Assembly: GCA_017991595.1 (NCBI GenBank)
Contig: JAGOQJ010000001.1
Span: 540,410-604,409 of the forward strand
Direction of reading: 5' to 3'
Source: Candidatus Didemnitutus sp.
GTDB lineage: Bacteria > Verrucomicrobiota > Verrucomicrobiia > Opitutales > Opitutaceae
Length of the DNA stretch: 64,000 bases
The translations under genes and the position numbers were made by a program. This document shows positions 46,367-56,976 of the stretch, in pieces (position 1 is the first letter of the stretch; the number at the start of each line of letters is the position of its first letter). The notes beneath the pieces were generated by a model, which ran no database searches, was not told where the DNA came from, and saw only the letters and a program-made list of their open reading frames with translations.

Positions 46367-46942
46367 TCAGGCCGGCGGGGCGCTCTCCGCTTCGCGGGCC
46401 ATGAGCCAGAGGAGATCGGAGAGGCGGTTCAAATACTGGCCGAGCAGCGGGCGCACGGATTTGCCGTGGGCGGGCAGGCCACAGAGCCGGCGCTCGGCGC
46501 GGCGGGCGGCGGTGCGCGCCAGCTCAAGGGCGGCGGCGTGCAGGTTGCCGCCGGGCGTGGCCCAGCCGGCGAAGGCCGGTTGGCGCGCCTCGATGGCGGC
46601 GACGACTTGATCGAGCCGCGCGAGCGCGGCGTCGTCGATCTTGGCGAATTTGGAGGCGGCGTAGCGGGCGGCGTCGGCTTCGGCGCAGGCGATCTCGCCC
46701 ATCAGGGAAACGAGTTCCTGCTGCACGCCTTCGAACGCGGATTTCTTTTCGGCGACGCCGGCGGAGGGCGGCAGCGTGGCCTTGGCGAAGCCGAGGGCGG
46801 CGTTCAGCTCGTCGAGCGCGCCAACGGCTTCGATCTGCGGGTGATCCTTGCCCACGCGCTGGCCGTAGAGGAGGGACGTGGTGCCGTCGTCGCCGGTGCG
46901 GGTGGCGATGGAACGGGCGGCCGGTGGCGGCGCGTCGGGCAT
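46367..46942 (-). CDS. pduO: Cob(I)alamin adenosyltransferase, PduO type
   Basis: The 191-residue enzyme transfers the adenosyl group of ATP to reduced cobalamin to make coenzyme B12. Typical PduO motifs are TRTGDDGTTSLLYGQRVGKD near the N-terminus (ATP-binding), VGALDELNAALGFA, and RAERRLCGLP with YLNRLSDLLWLMARE at the C-terminus. Length is normal for the family. It overlaps no gene but starts two bases after the peptide deformylase stop, so the two are in one operon. No B12 riboswitch is visible upstream of the pair. Confidence 0.92.
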   Translation of the reverse strand: MPDAPPPAARSIATRTGDDGTTSLLYGQRVGKDHPQIEAVGALDELNAALGFAKATLPPSAGVAEKKSAFEGVQQELVSLMGEIACAEADAARYAASKFAKIDDAALARLDQVVAAIEARQPAFAGWATPGGNLHAAALELARTAARRAERRLCGLPAHGKSVRPLLGQYLNRLSDLLWLMAREAESAPPA

Positions 46943-46944
46943 GG

Positions 46945-47511
46945 TCAGCGTTTGGCCTCGCCGCGCGTCTGCTTCTTCAAGGCCTTGATCTCGGGATCGA
47001 GGCGCTCGCGGGTGGCCTTGTCCATGCGCTCGATGAAGAGCACGCCGTGCAGGTGATCGGCTTCGTGCTGGATGCAGCGGGCGAAGAGGCCGTTGCAGCG
47101 CAGCGTGTGCTTGGTGCCGTGCTCGTCCTGATAGCGGACGGAAATTTCATCGGGCCGCTCCACATCGCCGCGGATGCCGGGGAAGGAGAGGCAGCCTTCT
47201 TCGTAGGACTCCTTCGGCTCGGGCTCGAGTTCGAGCTCGGGGTTCACGATCGCCATCGGCATGAACAGGTCGAGCGGCGGGCGGGCGCCGTCGAGTTCCC
47301 AGTCGAAGTCGCGGTCGGTCTCGCGCAAATCGACGACGCAGAGTTGGATCGCCTGGCCGATCTGCTGGGCGGCGAGGCCGATGCCGTGCGCGGCATGCAT
47401 GGTGTCCACCATCTCGGCCGCGAGTTTGCGGAGAGCGGCGTCGAATTGGGTGACTTTGGCGCCCTTTTTACGGAGCACCGGATCATCGTAGTGAACAATT
47501 GGCAGCGGCAT
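46945..47511 (-). CDS. def: Peptide deformylase
   Basis: The 188-residue enzyme removes the formyl group from the N-terminal methionine of new proteins. All three signature motifs are present: GIGLAAQQIG, EGCLSFPG with the metal-binding cysteine, and QHEADHLHG with the two histidine ligands and catalytic glutamate. The start at MPLPIVHYDDPVLRKKG is the conserved opening of the family. The cobalamin adenosyltransferase gene follows at once. The divergent neighbour encodes the large membrane protein of the candidate ion-channel pair. Confidence 0.96.
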   Translation of the reverse strand: MPLPIVHYDDPVLRKKGAKVTQFDAALRKLAAEMVDTMHAAHGIGLAAQQIGQAIQLCVVDLRETDRDFDWELDGARPPLDLFMPMAIVNPELELEPEPKESYEEGCLSFPGIRGDVERPDEISVRYQDEHGTKHTLRCNGLFARCIQHEADHLHGVLFIERMDKATRERLDPEIKALKKQTRGEAKR

Positions 47512-47574
47512 GGGTCGTAACGGGCGCAGCGTATTTGTCGGCGCGACCGCGCCGCAAATAAATTGTTTCCGCTC

Positions 47575-49260
47575 ATGCCTCGGTCCGCTACTCAAGTCCC
47601 CATGTCCCGGTCACCGCTCTCCGGTTCGCTTTCGCTGGTTTGGACGGCCGGATTGTTGTCCGGGCTCGCCCTGCTGGCGGTCGCATGGCTGCTGCCGGTG
47701 AACGTGAAATCGCTCAACCCCACGCTGCTGCGCGAGGCGGGACGGGGGACGCGCACGGCGGCGGCGTTTGCGCGGGAATGGCTCGAAGTCGACAAACCCG
47801 GCCCGGCCGCCCTTGTGCTGGAAGCGGCGCGTTCTGTGCAGGATCGGGATGCGGATGCGGTGGAGCGCCTCGCGGCGGACTACGCGCGCCGTCAGCCAGA
47901 TCTCGTTCCGTGGGGCGGTTGGGATGTGGCGTTGGAGCCGTTGCTGGCCGGACGCCAAGGCGCGCCGCTGACGGAGTCGACGCCGGTGCTGCGTTTCCTT
48001 GTCACCGCGCAACCGCGCGCAAACCTGCGGGCCTACCTGGCGACTTCGCGCCTGCCCGGCGTGCAAGCGCTCTTGCGCACGGGCGAGGTGGAGCAGACGA
48101 AGCGCTTCGTGCCGGCGAACCGGCCAGGCGGGCAACCGCTCGATGCGGTCATCCTGCTGACGGCGTATCTCTGGCAACGCGAGCAACTCGCGACCACGTT
48201 GCAGCGCGAAGTGCGCGGGCTGGCGGAGTCGGCCGTCGCCAACGGCCAGCTCGGTGCGTTGGAGGATTTCTATCTCGATGTGCTCACGCTGGGACGGCGC
48301 CTGAATTGGGTGCAATTGTCCGAGTTGCTGCGCACGGCGACGAACACCGCCACGGTGGCGCAGTTCGCCCATCTCGCGCGCGTCGCGCCCGAGCATCTGC
48401 CCATCATCTACACGGCGGCGCTGATGACAAAATCGACCGACGCCGTCGCGCGCTACCTGATCGGCTTCGGCCGGCCCGGCGCTGAAAATCTCCGGCTGGC
48501 GCTGTCGCACGGCGAAGGTGCGGTGCGGCAGTTGGTGGAGCGGCAGGTGCCGGTCACGCAGGGCGGCGGCGCGGATTTCGAGCTCGGCTCCGGCTTCGCG
48601 TTGCGGCACCCCGCGTGGGCCGTGGCGCTGAAATACGCGGCGTTCCTCGGCGGCGTGTTCCTGCTGCTGCGTTCGCTCGACTTGCGCCTGTTTTTCCCGG
48701 CGGAGAAGGCGCTGCGCGGCGCCTTCCCGAAGATGGGCAGCGGTATGCTCGCGGCGATCCTCACGTTCATCTTCTTCGTATTTTCCGAACCGTTCCTGAT
48801 CAAGGCCGCCGCTGCGACCGAATACCAAGTGCGGCTCGCCATCCCCATCCTCGGCCAGACCGCCGCGTCCGCCGTGCCCCCTTCAACCAACGCACCCACC
48901 ATGGACCTGACCACCCTCGTCTCGATCGCCGTCTTCGCCCTGCTGCAGATCGGCGTCTACTTCATCTGTCTGCTCAAGATCACCGAGATCGACCGCCAGA
49001 CGGTCCCCGTCGCCATGAAGCTGAAGCTCATGGAGAATGAGGAGAACCTCTTCGACAGCGGCCTCTACGTCGGCATCGCCGGCACGGCCACGGCACTCGT
49101 GCTGCAGGTGCTCGGCCTGATCGAGGCCAACCTGCTCGCGGCCTACTCGTCGAACCTCTTCGGCATCGTCTGCGTTGCGCTGGTGAAGATCCGCCACGTG
49201 CGCGCCTACAAGCGCAAGCTCATCCTCGAGGCCGCGCCGACCGCTCCGCTGGGCGCTTGA
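47575..49260 (+). CDS. Uncharacterised polytopic membrane protein, MotA/ExbB-like at its C-terminus
   Basis: The 561-residue protein has a first membrane helix at about 20-42. A long soluble helical domain (50-330) resembling a solenoid follows, then five further helices (about 352-370, 388-408, 450-470, 497-517 and 520-538). The last pair, with GLYVGIAGTATALVLQVLG and AAYSSNLFGIVCVALVKI, resembles the TM3-TM4 hairpin of MotA/TolQ/ExbB ion channels; this is my inference and not a certain family call. Its partner, 21 bases downstream, looks like the matching MotB/ExbD-type subunit. A basic C-terminus (VRAYKRKLI) faces the cytoplasm. An in-frame ATG at 47602 is an alternative start. An AT-rich stretch (AAATAAATTG, from 47556) just before the start may hold its promoter. 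Confidence 0.7.
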   Translation: MPRSATQVPMSRSPLSGSLSLVWTAGLLSGLALLAVAWLLPVNVKSLNPTLLREAGRGTRTAAAFAREWLEVDKPGPAALVLEAARSVQDRDADAVERLAADYARRQPDLVPWGGWDVALEPLLAGRQGAPLTESTPVLRFLVTAQPRANLRAYLATSRLPGVQALLRTGEVEQTKRFVPANRPGGQPLDAVILLTAYLWQREQLATTLQREVRGLAESAVANGQLGALEDFYLDVLTLGRRLNWVQLSELLRTATNTATVAQFAHLARVAPEHLPIIYTAALMTKSTDAVARYLIGFGRPGAENLRLALSHGEGAVRQLVERQVPVTQGGGADFELGSGFALRHPAWAVALKYAAFLGGVFLLLRSLDLRLFFPAEKALRGAFPKMGSGMLAAILTFIFFVFSEPFLIKAAAATEYQVRLAIPILGQTAASAVPPSTNAPTMDLTTLVSIAVFALLQIGVYFICLLKITEIDRQTVPVAMKLKLMENEENLFDSGLYVGIAGTATALVLQVLGLIEANLLAAYSSNLFGIVCVALVKIRHVRAYKRKLILEAAPTAPLGA

Positions 49261-49281
49261 ACCAGCGGTCTCCCCGCCGTC

Positions 49282-50682
49282 ATGAACAAGACGCTTCTTC
49301 TCATCATCTGCGACTTCCTGCTGCTCAACCTCCTCGCGCTCACGCGCTGGGAGAAGGCGGAGCCGCAGCGCGCCACGGCCGGGCCGGTCGCGCCGGTCAC
49401 CGCGACGACCGCAAGCCAGCCCGCGGTGAGCGCGGACATGCTCGATCTCATGCGCGTCTCGCTCGAGGACGAGCGCGCGGCCCGCGAGGCGCTGGCCGCG
49501 CAGCTCCAGAGCACGCAGGGCTCACTCACCGAGCGCGAGAAGGCGCTCGCGCAGACCGAGCAACAGCGCACCCAGCTCCAGGGCGCCCTCGCCACCACCA
49601 CGTCGAACGTGAAGGAGTTGGAAAAAAAATACTCCGACGCCACCAACGAGGCCTTCATGACCAAGGAGCAGCTCGCCCGCATGCAGCGCGAGCTCGACGA
49701 GCGCAAGGCCGAGGCCGAGCGCCAGAAGGCGGAGCTCGCCAAGCTCGAACGCCAGAACACCGAGGCGCGCCAGCGCATCGAGAGCCTGAACGTGGCCGTC
49801 AAGGTCGCGGAGCAAGAGAAGCAATTGCTCGGGCAAAACCTCGAGCAGGCGCGCACGCAGGTGGCGCTCGAACGCGAAGAGCGCCTCAAGGTGCACGAGC
49901 AGACGACTCAGCTCGCGCAGGGCGTCGGCCAGCTGGCGGAGAAGAGCACCGAACTCACCAAGGAGATCCGCGATAACCGGCCGGTGAATCCCAACACGAT
50001 CTTCGCCGACTTCCTCGCCAACCGCGTGCAGATGCAGGTCACCACGCAGCGGCGCGGCCTGTTCAGTCCGAGCATCCGCGAACGCGATTCGCAGACCGTG
50101 CTCGTGTCCGACGGCCAGCAAGCCTACGCGCTCATGCACGTCTCCGACACGCCCTTCAGCCTGAACGTCGAGACGCCACCCAATTACCAGCGCATCACCG
50201 GCAGCCTCGCGTCGGGCGGCGCCACCGTGCCGTTGCCCGAGTTGCGTTTCCTCGCGCTCGATCCGCGCGTGGTGGTGGTGCCCGTGTCCGCGGAGACGGC
50301 CGGCCGGCTCGGCGCCAAGGTTTACGCGCTGGCCGCGGAGCCGTTCAAATTTCCCGACGTGGTGCTCGTGCGCGCCGACGACGGCCGCTACGGCGAGACC
50401 ACCGTCCGCCTCGACGCCACGGACCGGCGCTTCGTGCGCGTGGACAATCGCATCACGACGCGGCTGTTCGGCGAGATCGCGCCGCGGCGCGGCGACCTAG
50501 TGTTTGCCAAGACCGGTGAGCTGATCGGCATCATGGTGAACAACGACTATTGTGCCGTGCTCGGCGACTTCACCGCGGCGCAGACGCTGCCGGCGGGCGA
50601 AAACGTGGAGCAACAGGACACGTCGGTCGTGTTCCGCGATCTGATCGCGCGGTTGCTGCGCCAGCCGGACAAGCTGCGCTGA
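49282..50682 (+). CDS. Coiled-coil membrane protein with a MotB/ExbD-like helix and a degenerate protease-like domain
   Basis: The 466-residue protein begins MNKTLLLIICDFLLLNLLAL, one membrane helix with an aspartate (D11) near its start, as in MotB, TolR and ExbD. A long coiled coil rich in Glu, Gln, Arg and Lys fills residues 60-235. From 245 to 440 there is a beta-rich domain. Its late motif RRGDLVFAKTGELIGIMVNN occupies the place of the GDSGGP region of trypsin-like proteases but lacks the catalytic serine. I infer a periplasmic, inactive protease-like binding domain carried on a coiled-coil stalk. It lies 21 bases after the polytopic partner, in one operon. No OmpA-like peptidoglycan-binding domain is present. 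Confidence 0.72.
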   Translation: MNKTLLLIICDFLLLNLLALTRWEKAEPQRATAGPVAPVTATTASQPAVSADMLDLMRVSLEDERAAREALAAQLQSTQGSLTEREKALAQTEQQRTQLQGALATTTSNVKELEKKYSDATNEAFMTKEQLARMQRELDERKAEAERQKAELAKLERQNTEARQRIESLNVAVKVAEQEKQLLGQNLEQARTQVALEREERLKVHEQTTQLAQGVGQLAEKSTELTKEIRDNRPVNPNTIFADFLANRVQMQVTTQRRGLFSPSIRERDSQTVLVSDGQQAYALMHVSDTPFSLNVETPPNYQRITGSLASGGATVPLPELRFLALDPRVVVVPVSAETAGRLGAKVYALAAEPFKFPDVVLVRADDGRYGETTVRLDATDRRFVRVDNRITTRLFGEIAPRRGDLVFAKTGELIGIMVNNDYCAVLGDFTAAQTLPAGENVEQQDTSVVFRDLIARLLRQPDKLR

Positions 50683-51012
50683 GGCGTGTCCGTGTGCGTC
50701 GGCGCTGCCAGCGAATGGCGCGCCGGTCGCGCATGAGGAGAGCCAAGGAGACGAAATAAGCGGCGGGTGTGGGCGCGATGAGTTGCGTGCAAAAATTTCC
50801 CTCGCGGCGCAGCGCGGTGGGCGGCGCCCGTCGCAGCGTCGCTTAGTCGCGGATAGTGTCCGAGTTGGAGCGTTGCTCATGGTGGCGATGAGATCGGCTC
50901 ACGACGCAGGTGAGGGTTGATGGCGACGTTTTCATCGCGCGACTGCCGTCGCGCGGGCGCGATGCCGGGTCTGGCGCTTGCGTGAAAATCGCAGCGCTCG
51001 CATCAAGGAAGC
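50683..51012. other. Intergenic region before the sigma-54 activator gene
   Basis: These 330 bases show no coding sequence that I can support and no classical RNA gene. A GC-rich inverted sequence lies near 50940-50965 (GCGCGACTGCC..CGTCGCGC), perhaps a hairpin in the leader of the activator gene. No sigma-54 site with correct GG-GC spacing was found here. Confidence 0.4.
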
Positions 51013-52005
<993 letters not shown>

Positions 52006-52055
52006 GCCGGGCGCTCATGCCGGGCCGCCGCAGGTGTTGCACGTGCTGGGGAGTT

Positions 52056-52073
52056 TCGGTGCAAGCTTTGCAC
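52056..52073 (+). promoter_or_regulatory. Candidate sigma-54 promoter
   Basis: A GG doublet (52058-52059) and a GC doublet (52070-52071) are separated by exactly ten bases. The -12 part reads TTTGCA, close to the consensus TTGCA. The same stretch contains the inverted repeat GTGCAA-gct-TTGCAC. It lies about 175 bases before the next gene and just after the gene of the only sigma-54 activator in the window. Confidence 0.45.
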
Positions 52074-52247
52074 TTCGAGTGCATTTTGACGGAGAAGGGC
52101 GGAGCAAGCGGGTCCGGGTGAAAATGTTTATCTCCCACGGAGACAGGCATTAGCCGGCGGGCGCGTCGAATGGGCACGAGCGGTGCATAAGAAAAGGCGA
52201 GCGCCCATCCCGGGCGCACCATTCGTCATCCAATCCATTCAACTCTC

Positions 52248-52442
52248 ATGAACTCCGACCTCAATCCTCTCGCTCCCGCTGCATCCGTGCCCGTGGCCTC
52301 GCCGCAGCCCTTCCTCGATTCTGCATCGGCGAACGCCAGCGTTCCTGTTGCTCCGAGCAAGCCGGTGCAGCCGGCGCCGCGAGTTGGCAAGAAGCACCGG
52401 TCGGCCACGCCGGCCGTCACGCCGAATCGCCCGGCGCGTTAA
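52248..52442 (+). CDS. Small proline/alanine-rich protein with a basic tail
   Basis: The 64-residue product starts MNSDLNPLAPAASVPVASPQ and is rich in Pro, Ala, Ser and Val with a basic C-terminus (RVGKKHRSATPAV). It has no signal peptide, membrane helix or known domain and is probably disordered. It is bounded by a candidate sigma-54 promoter upstream and an 11-bp hairpin downstream, which supports a real transcription unit. Coding status is uncertain. Confidence 0.45.
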   Translation: MNSDLNPLAPAASVPVASPQPFLDSASANASVPVAPSKPVQPAPRVGKKHRSATPAVTPNRPAR

Positions 52443-52453
52443 TGGTAACACCC

Positions 52454-52486
52454 GGCGGCGGCCTTTGTTCGGAGGGCCGCCGCCGC
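52454..52486 (+). terminator. GC-rich hairpin after the small proline-rich gene
   Basis: An 11-bp perfect stem (52454-52464 with 52476-52486) with an 11-base loop is followed by a pyrimidine-rich stretch (TTTCTCC at 52491-52497). It lies 11 bases after the stop codon. The T-run is weak, so it may be a partial terminator upstream of the zinc-ribbon gene. Confidence 0.5.
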
Positions 52487-52508
52487 AACTTTCTCCACCC
52501 TTTCCATC

Positions 52509-52886
52509 ATGAATGCCTCCATTCCCCTGCTGCAGGAATTGCAAAAACTTGAAGCACTCGGCGAAGCGGTCACGCCGCAGCAACGTCAGCGCATGGCGGA
52601 CATCCGCGCGCAGGTGCCGGTGCCAGTGCTGGCGCACTACAACCGGCTGGTCGTGAACCGCTGCAAGCCCGTCTCCGAGGTGCGACGCGGCATCTGCGGG
52701 GCGTGCCATCTCCGGCTCGCGGCGTGGGTCCGCCAGGCGGCGAACGACGACGACCTGCATGTCTGCGAGAATTGCGGCGCGTATCTGGTCTTCGTGCCGG
52801 AGGAAGCGCCCGCGCGTCCGACGGCGAAGAGTGTCCGCGCCAAGCAGGCGCGCCTCGCGTTGATCCGTGCCGCGGTCGCGCACTGA
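52509..52886 (+). CDS. C4-type zinc-ribbon protein
   Basis: The 125-residue protein has a helical N-terminus (LLQELQKLEALGEAVTPQQR), a centre where HYNRLVVNRCKPVSEVRRG precedes the first CxxC (ICGACHLRL), and a second CxxC (HVCENCGAYL). It ends in a basic alanine-rich tail. This four-cysteine arrangement after a helical stretch is like the zf-RING_7/C4 zinc-ribbon proteins that bind nucleic acid or act as adaptors. Zinc binding is likely; the partner is unknown. It follows the small proline-rich gene and may be partly co-transcribed with it. Confidence 0.78.
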   Translation: MNASIPLLQELQKLEALGEAVTPQQRQRMADIRAQVPVPVLAHYNRLVVNRCKPVSEVRRGICGACHLRLAAWVRQAANDDDLHVCENCGAYLVFVPEEAPARPTAKSVRAKQARLALIRAAVAH

Positions 52887-52984
52887 GCTACGCAATCCAC
52901 GGGCCGGCCACGCCCGGCCTTGGACGCACGCCCCGGAAGGTGTGCGCCGCTAGTTTGCTGTCAGGATGGTCGGGCGCGACTGGT

Positions 52985-53341
52985 TCACCGCGTGGCGGGC
53001 GAGGAATGCATGTCCGCCTCGAGGTAAGGCGGAAGCACGGTGCGCAAGCGGGCGATCAGCGCAGGATCATGCAATCCGTAGTCGTCGGGGATGCGCAGGG
53101 TGACGATGCGTTTACCGGCCAGCGCATCGGGGAAGCGCTGGCGCAGGCGCTCGGTGTGTTTGCGCTCCATGCAGAAGATGAGGTCGGCCCAGCCGATATG
53201 CGCCGCGGTGACCTTGATGCGCGCACCGTTCTCGGTGCCAGCGGATCGTGCCACGTAGTGTGGATCGTCGCGGAACAGTGCTTCAGCGGTCGGACTGCGC
53301 CAGCGGTTGCGCGAGCAGACGAAAAGCAGGTGAGTCTTCAA
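52985..53341 (-). CDS. Low-molecular-weight protein tyrosine phosphatase-like protein
   Basis: The 118-residue protein carries the phosphatase loop CSRNRWRS (C9 to R15, CX5RS) at its N-terminus, then RSAGT and the late acidic motif IPDDYGLHDPALI. It is shorter than the classical 150-residue enzymes and matches a compact family of LMW-PTP-like proteins. Its substrate is unknown. The start is a TTG at 53341, since no ATG or GTG in frame precedes the conserved THLLFVCS strand. It begins nine bases after the terminator that ends the suf operon. Confidence 0.85.
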   Translation of the reverse strand: MKTHLLFVCSRNRWRSPTAEALFRDDPHYVARSAGTENGARIKVTAAHIGWADLIFCMERKHTERLRQRFPDALAGKRIVTLRIPDDYGLHDPALIARLRTVLPPYLEADMHSSPATR

Positions 53342-53349
53342 GAGGGCAT

Positions 53350-53377
53350 GAAAAAGGCCGGCGTGTGGAGCCGGCCT
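53350..53377 (-). terminator. Rho-independent terminator of the suf operon
   Basis: An 8-bp stem (53355-53362 with 53370-53377) with a 7-base loop is followed on the minus strand by five T residues, complement of 53355-53351. It lies just after the sufT-like stop codon at 53388. Confidence 0.85.
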
Positions 53378-53387
53378 CGAGTGGGGC

Positions 53388-53933
53388 TCAGATCAGGCCG
53401 AGCTTCATTTTGCCTTCTTCGGAGATCATGGACTGGTTCCACGGTGGTTCCCAGGTGATGCGCACGTCGGCGGCGGCGACGCCGGGGACGAGGAGGATTT
53501 TGCTCTTCGCGTCTTCAGCAATGACCGGGCCCATGCCGCAGCCGGGGGCGGTGAGCGTCATGGCGACGTCGACGCGGTGGCCGCCGTCGTCGGTCTTGGT
53601 GATGTCCATCGTGTAGATGAGACCGAGGTCGACGATGTTGACGGGAATCTCGGGATCGTAGACCTGCCGGAGCTGGGCCCAGACTTGCTCGGGATCGGGG
53701 GCGCCGTCGGCGGTGGTGGCAGTGGCGACGTTGGCCGTCTGCACCTGTTCGCCGAGGGCGTCGGCGTCGACGCCGTTGATGCGGAAGAGGCCGAAGCCGG
53801 TCTGCACCGTGTAGCTGCCGCCGAGGACCTGGTGGATCATCACGGTTTCGCCGGCGGGCAGGGTCTGTTTGTCGCCGGACGGGATCTGGTGCGCGACGAC
53901 GTCGCGGGAGAGGGTGCGTTCGCGGTTGGTCAT
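53388..53933 (-). CDS. sufT: SufT-like iron-sulfur maturation protein (DUF59/MIP18 domain)
   Basis: The 181-residue protein has an N-terminal region of about 80 residues (LPAGETVMIHQVLGGSYTVQ, with GLFRINGVDADALG) and then a MIP18/DUF59 domain with YDPEIPVNIVDLGLIY, a conserved cysteine in LTAPGCGMGP and WEPPWNQSMIS. This is the architecture of SufT, which helps mature iron-sulfur proteins. The ATG at 53933 opens the conserved RERTLSRDVVA region. It is the last gene of the operon, before a terminator, and a repeat-rich gap separates it from sufD. Confidence 0.9.
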   Translation of the reverse strand: MTNRERTLSRDVVAHQIPSGDKQTLPAGETVMIHQVLGGSYTVQTGFGLFRINGVDADALGEQVQTANVATATTADGAPDPEQVWAQLRQVYDPEIPVNIVDLGLIYTMDITKTDDGGHRVDVAMTLTAPGCGMGPVIAEDAKSKILLVPGVAAADVRITWEPPWNQSMISEEGKMKLGLI

Positions 53934-53987
53934 GAGATGGGAACCACTAATGGACACGAATAGACACTAATTCTTGAAAAAGGAGAG

Positions 53988-54052
53988 CCACGAAACGCAC
54001 GGACGGCACGAAAAGAGAGAGCCTGCTTTCGTGTATTTGGTGTATTTCGTGG
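53988..54052. repeat. Nested inverted repeat in the sufD-sufT gap
   Basis: CCACGAAA (53988-53995) pairs with TTTCGTGG (54045-54052), and inside it CACGAAA (54007-54013) pairs with TTTCGTG (54027-54033). The right half reads as near-tandem units of (TTTCGTG)(TATTTGG)(TG)TATTTCGTGG. The neighbouring bases 53944-53972 also have a short-period look (CACTAATGGACACGAATAGA and onward). Confidence 0.65.
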
Positions 54053-54058
54053 TGATCC

Positions 54059-55378
54059 TTACTCCTTGAATTTGCTGCGGATGATTTCGCTGAGTTTGTC
54101 GTGGAGTTGTTCGTGCTCGAGTTTGCCGAGGACTTCCTCGAAGAAACCGAACACGAGCAACTCGTCGGCCTGCGCCTTGCGGATGCCGCGCGACTGGAGG
54201 TAAAACTCCTGCTCGGCCGGGATGCGGGCGCTGGTCGCGCCGTGGGTGCAGCGGACGTCGTTGGCCTGGATCTCGAGGCCGGGGAGCGAGTGCGCCTCGG
54301 CGTCGTCGGAGAGCATCAGGTTGCGGTTCGACTGGTAGGCGTCGGTCTTCTGCGCGTCGGGATCGACGACGATCAGGCCGGAGAAGATGGTTTTCGCCTG
54401 GTCGAGGAGCGCGTTTTTGTAGAGCAGGTTGGACGACGTGTTGGGCGCCTGGTGGATCTGCAGCGTGCGCTGGTCGAATTCCTGGGTGCCGTGGGCGATC
54501 GTGAGGGCGAGCATCTCCGAATGCGCGCCAGGCGCCTGTAGCTGAGAGAAACTCTCGTGCCGCGCCTGACGCGCACCGGCGTGGAGATTGAGGGAGAGGA
54601 CGCGCGCGTCGCGCCGGGCGACGGTGGCGTTGAACTGGAGCGAGAGCGTCTCGCGGCTCCAGTCCTGCATGGCGACGTAGGTGAGTTGCGCGCCGTGGCT
54701 GGCGAAGAGGTCGTTGCCGCCGCAGATGAACTGCTTCTCGCCCGGGTTGGCCGAGCGGAAGAAGTCGGCGACGGTGACCTTCGCGTTCTCGGCCGCGACG
54801 ACGAGGGTGTGGGGGAAGAGCGCGACGCCGTCGCCCGCGGCGTAGTGGAATACGCCGATGGGTTGCTCGACCTCGACGCCCTTCGGGACGTAGATGAAGG
54901 CGCCGTCCTCGAGGAAGGCCTCGTGCAGCGCGGCGAATTTCTCCGAGCCCAGCTTCGAGGGCTGGGTGAGGAGGTGCTCGCGGACGAGGTCGGCGTGCTG
55001 CAGGAGCGCGTTTTGCAGCGACTCGAAGATGACGCCCTTCTGCGCGAGTTCGGTGGCAACGGGTTCGCTCAACGCGACGCGGTGGTTGGCGAGCGCGAGG
55101 GTGGCGGCGCCGGCGATACCGAGGGCGGTGTGGTGGGCGTCGGCGAAGGGAACCGTCTCAGGCAGCTTGAAGCCGTCGAGCGTGAGCGCGCCGTAGTTGG
55201 AGAAGCGCCAGCCTTCGTCCGTGCGCTTGGGCATCGGCAGGGCGGCGAACCGCGCGTAGGCGGCGCGTTTGCGCTCGAGCCACCAGGCGGGCAGGTGGGC
55301 GACGCGTTTGAGGTGGGCGGCGAAGGCGGCCTCGGTGAAGGCGCCGACGACGGAAGTGGTTTCAGAAGAGAGAGACAT
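54059..55378 (-). CDS. sufD: Fe-S cluster assembly protein SufD
   Basis: The 439-residue protein is the SufD partner in the SufBCD scaffold complex. It has an N-terminal helical domain (1-110), a right-handed beta-helix in the middle and a helical C-terminus. The expected histidine lies in RCTHGATSARIP and the C-terminal pattern FYLQSRGIRKAQADELLVFG is typical. The start at MSLSSETTSV gives the standard length. It lies between sufB and sufT in a single-direction operon, with an unusual inverted repeat on each side. Confidence 0.95.
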   Translation of the reverse strand: MSLSSETTSVVGAFTEAAFAAHLKRVAHLPAWWLERKRAAYARFAALPMPKRTDEGWRFSNYGALTLDGFKLPETVPFADAHHTALGIAGAATLALANHRVALSEPVATELAQKGVIFESLQNALLQHADLVREHLLTQPSKLGSEKFAALHEAFLEDGAFIYVPKGVEVEQPIGVFHYAAGDGVALFPHTLVVAAENAKVTVADFFRSANPGEKQFICGGNDLFASHGAQLTYVAMQDWSRETLSLQFNATVARRDARVLSLNLHAGARQARHESFSQLQAPGAHSEMLALTIAHGTQEFDQRTLQIHQAPNTSSNLLYKNALLDQAKTIFSGLIVVDPDAQKTDAYQSNRNLMLSDDAEAHSLPGLEIQANDVRCTHGATSARIPAEQEFYLQSRGIRKAQADELLVFGFFEEVLGKLEHEQLHDKLSEIIRSKFKE

Positions 55379-55403
55379 TGTTTTGGTCAGTGCACTGAGG
55401 TGG

Positions 55404-55467
55404 CACAGAGGTCACAGAGTGAGAGGAGAGGCTCAGTGTGCGCTGTGCATCCTCTGTGTCCTCTGTG
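55404..55467. repeat. Inverted repeat with tandem arms in the sufB-sufD gap
   Basis: CACAGAGGTCACAGAG (55404-55419) pairs with CTCTGTGTCCTCTGTG (55452-55467) with 15 of 16 bases, around a 32-base loop. Each arm is itself a near-tandem copy of a 9-base unit (CTCTGTGTC/CTCTGTG). Confidence 0.7.
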
Positions 55468-55478
55468 ACGAGATCGCG

Positions 55479-56921
<1,443 letters not shown>

Positions 56922-56927
56922 GGCGGA

Positions 56928-56962
56928 GAGAGGCTAAAGGTGAGAGGCTAGAGGCGAGAGGT
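56928..56962. repeat. Five tandem heptamers in the sufC-sufB gap
   Basis: Seven-base units GAGAGGC, TAAAGGT, GAGAGGC, TAGAGGC and GAGAGGT run head to tail. They are a different family from the GCTGA-type heptamers near ppdK but share the same period and unit number. Confidence 0.75.
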
Positions 56963-56976
56963 GGCCATAGCGGCGC

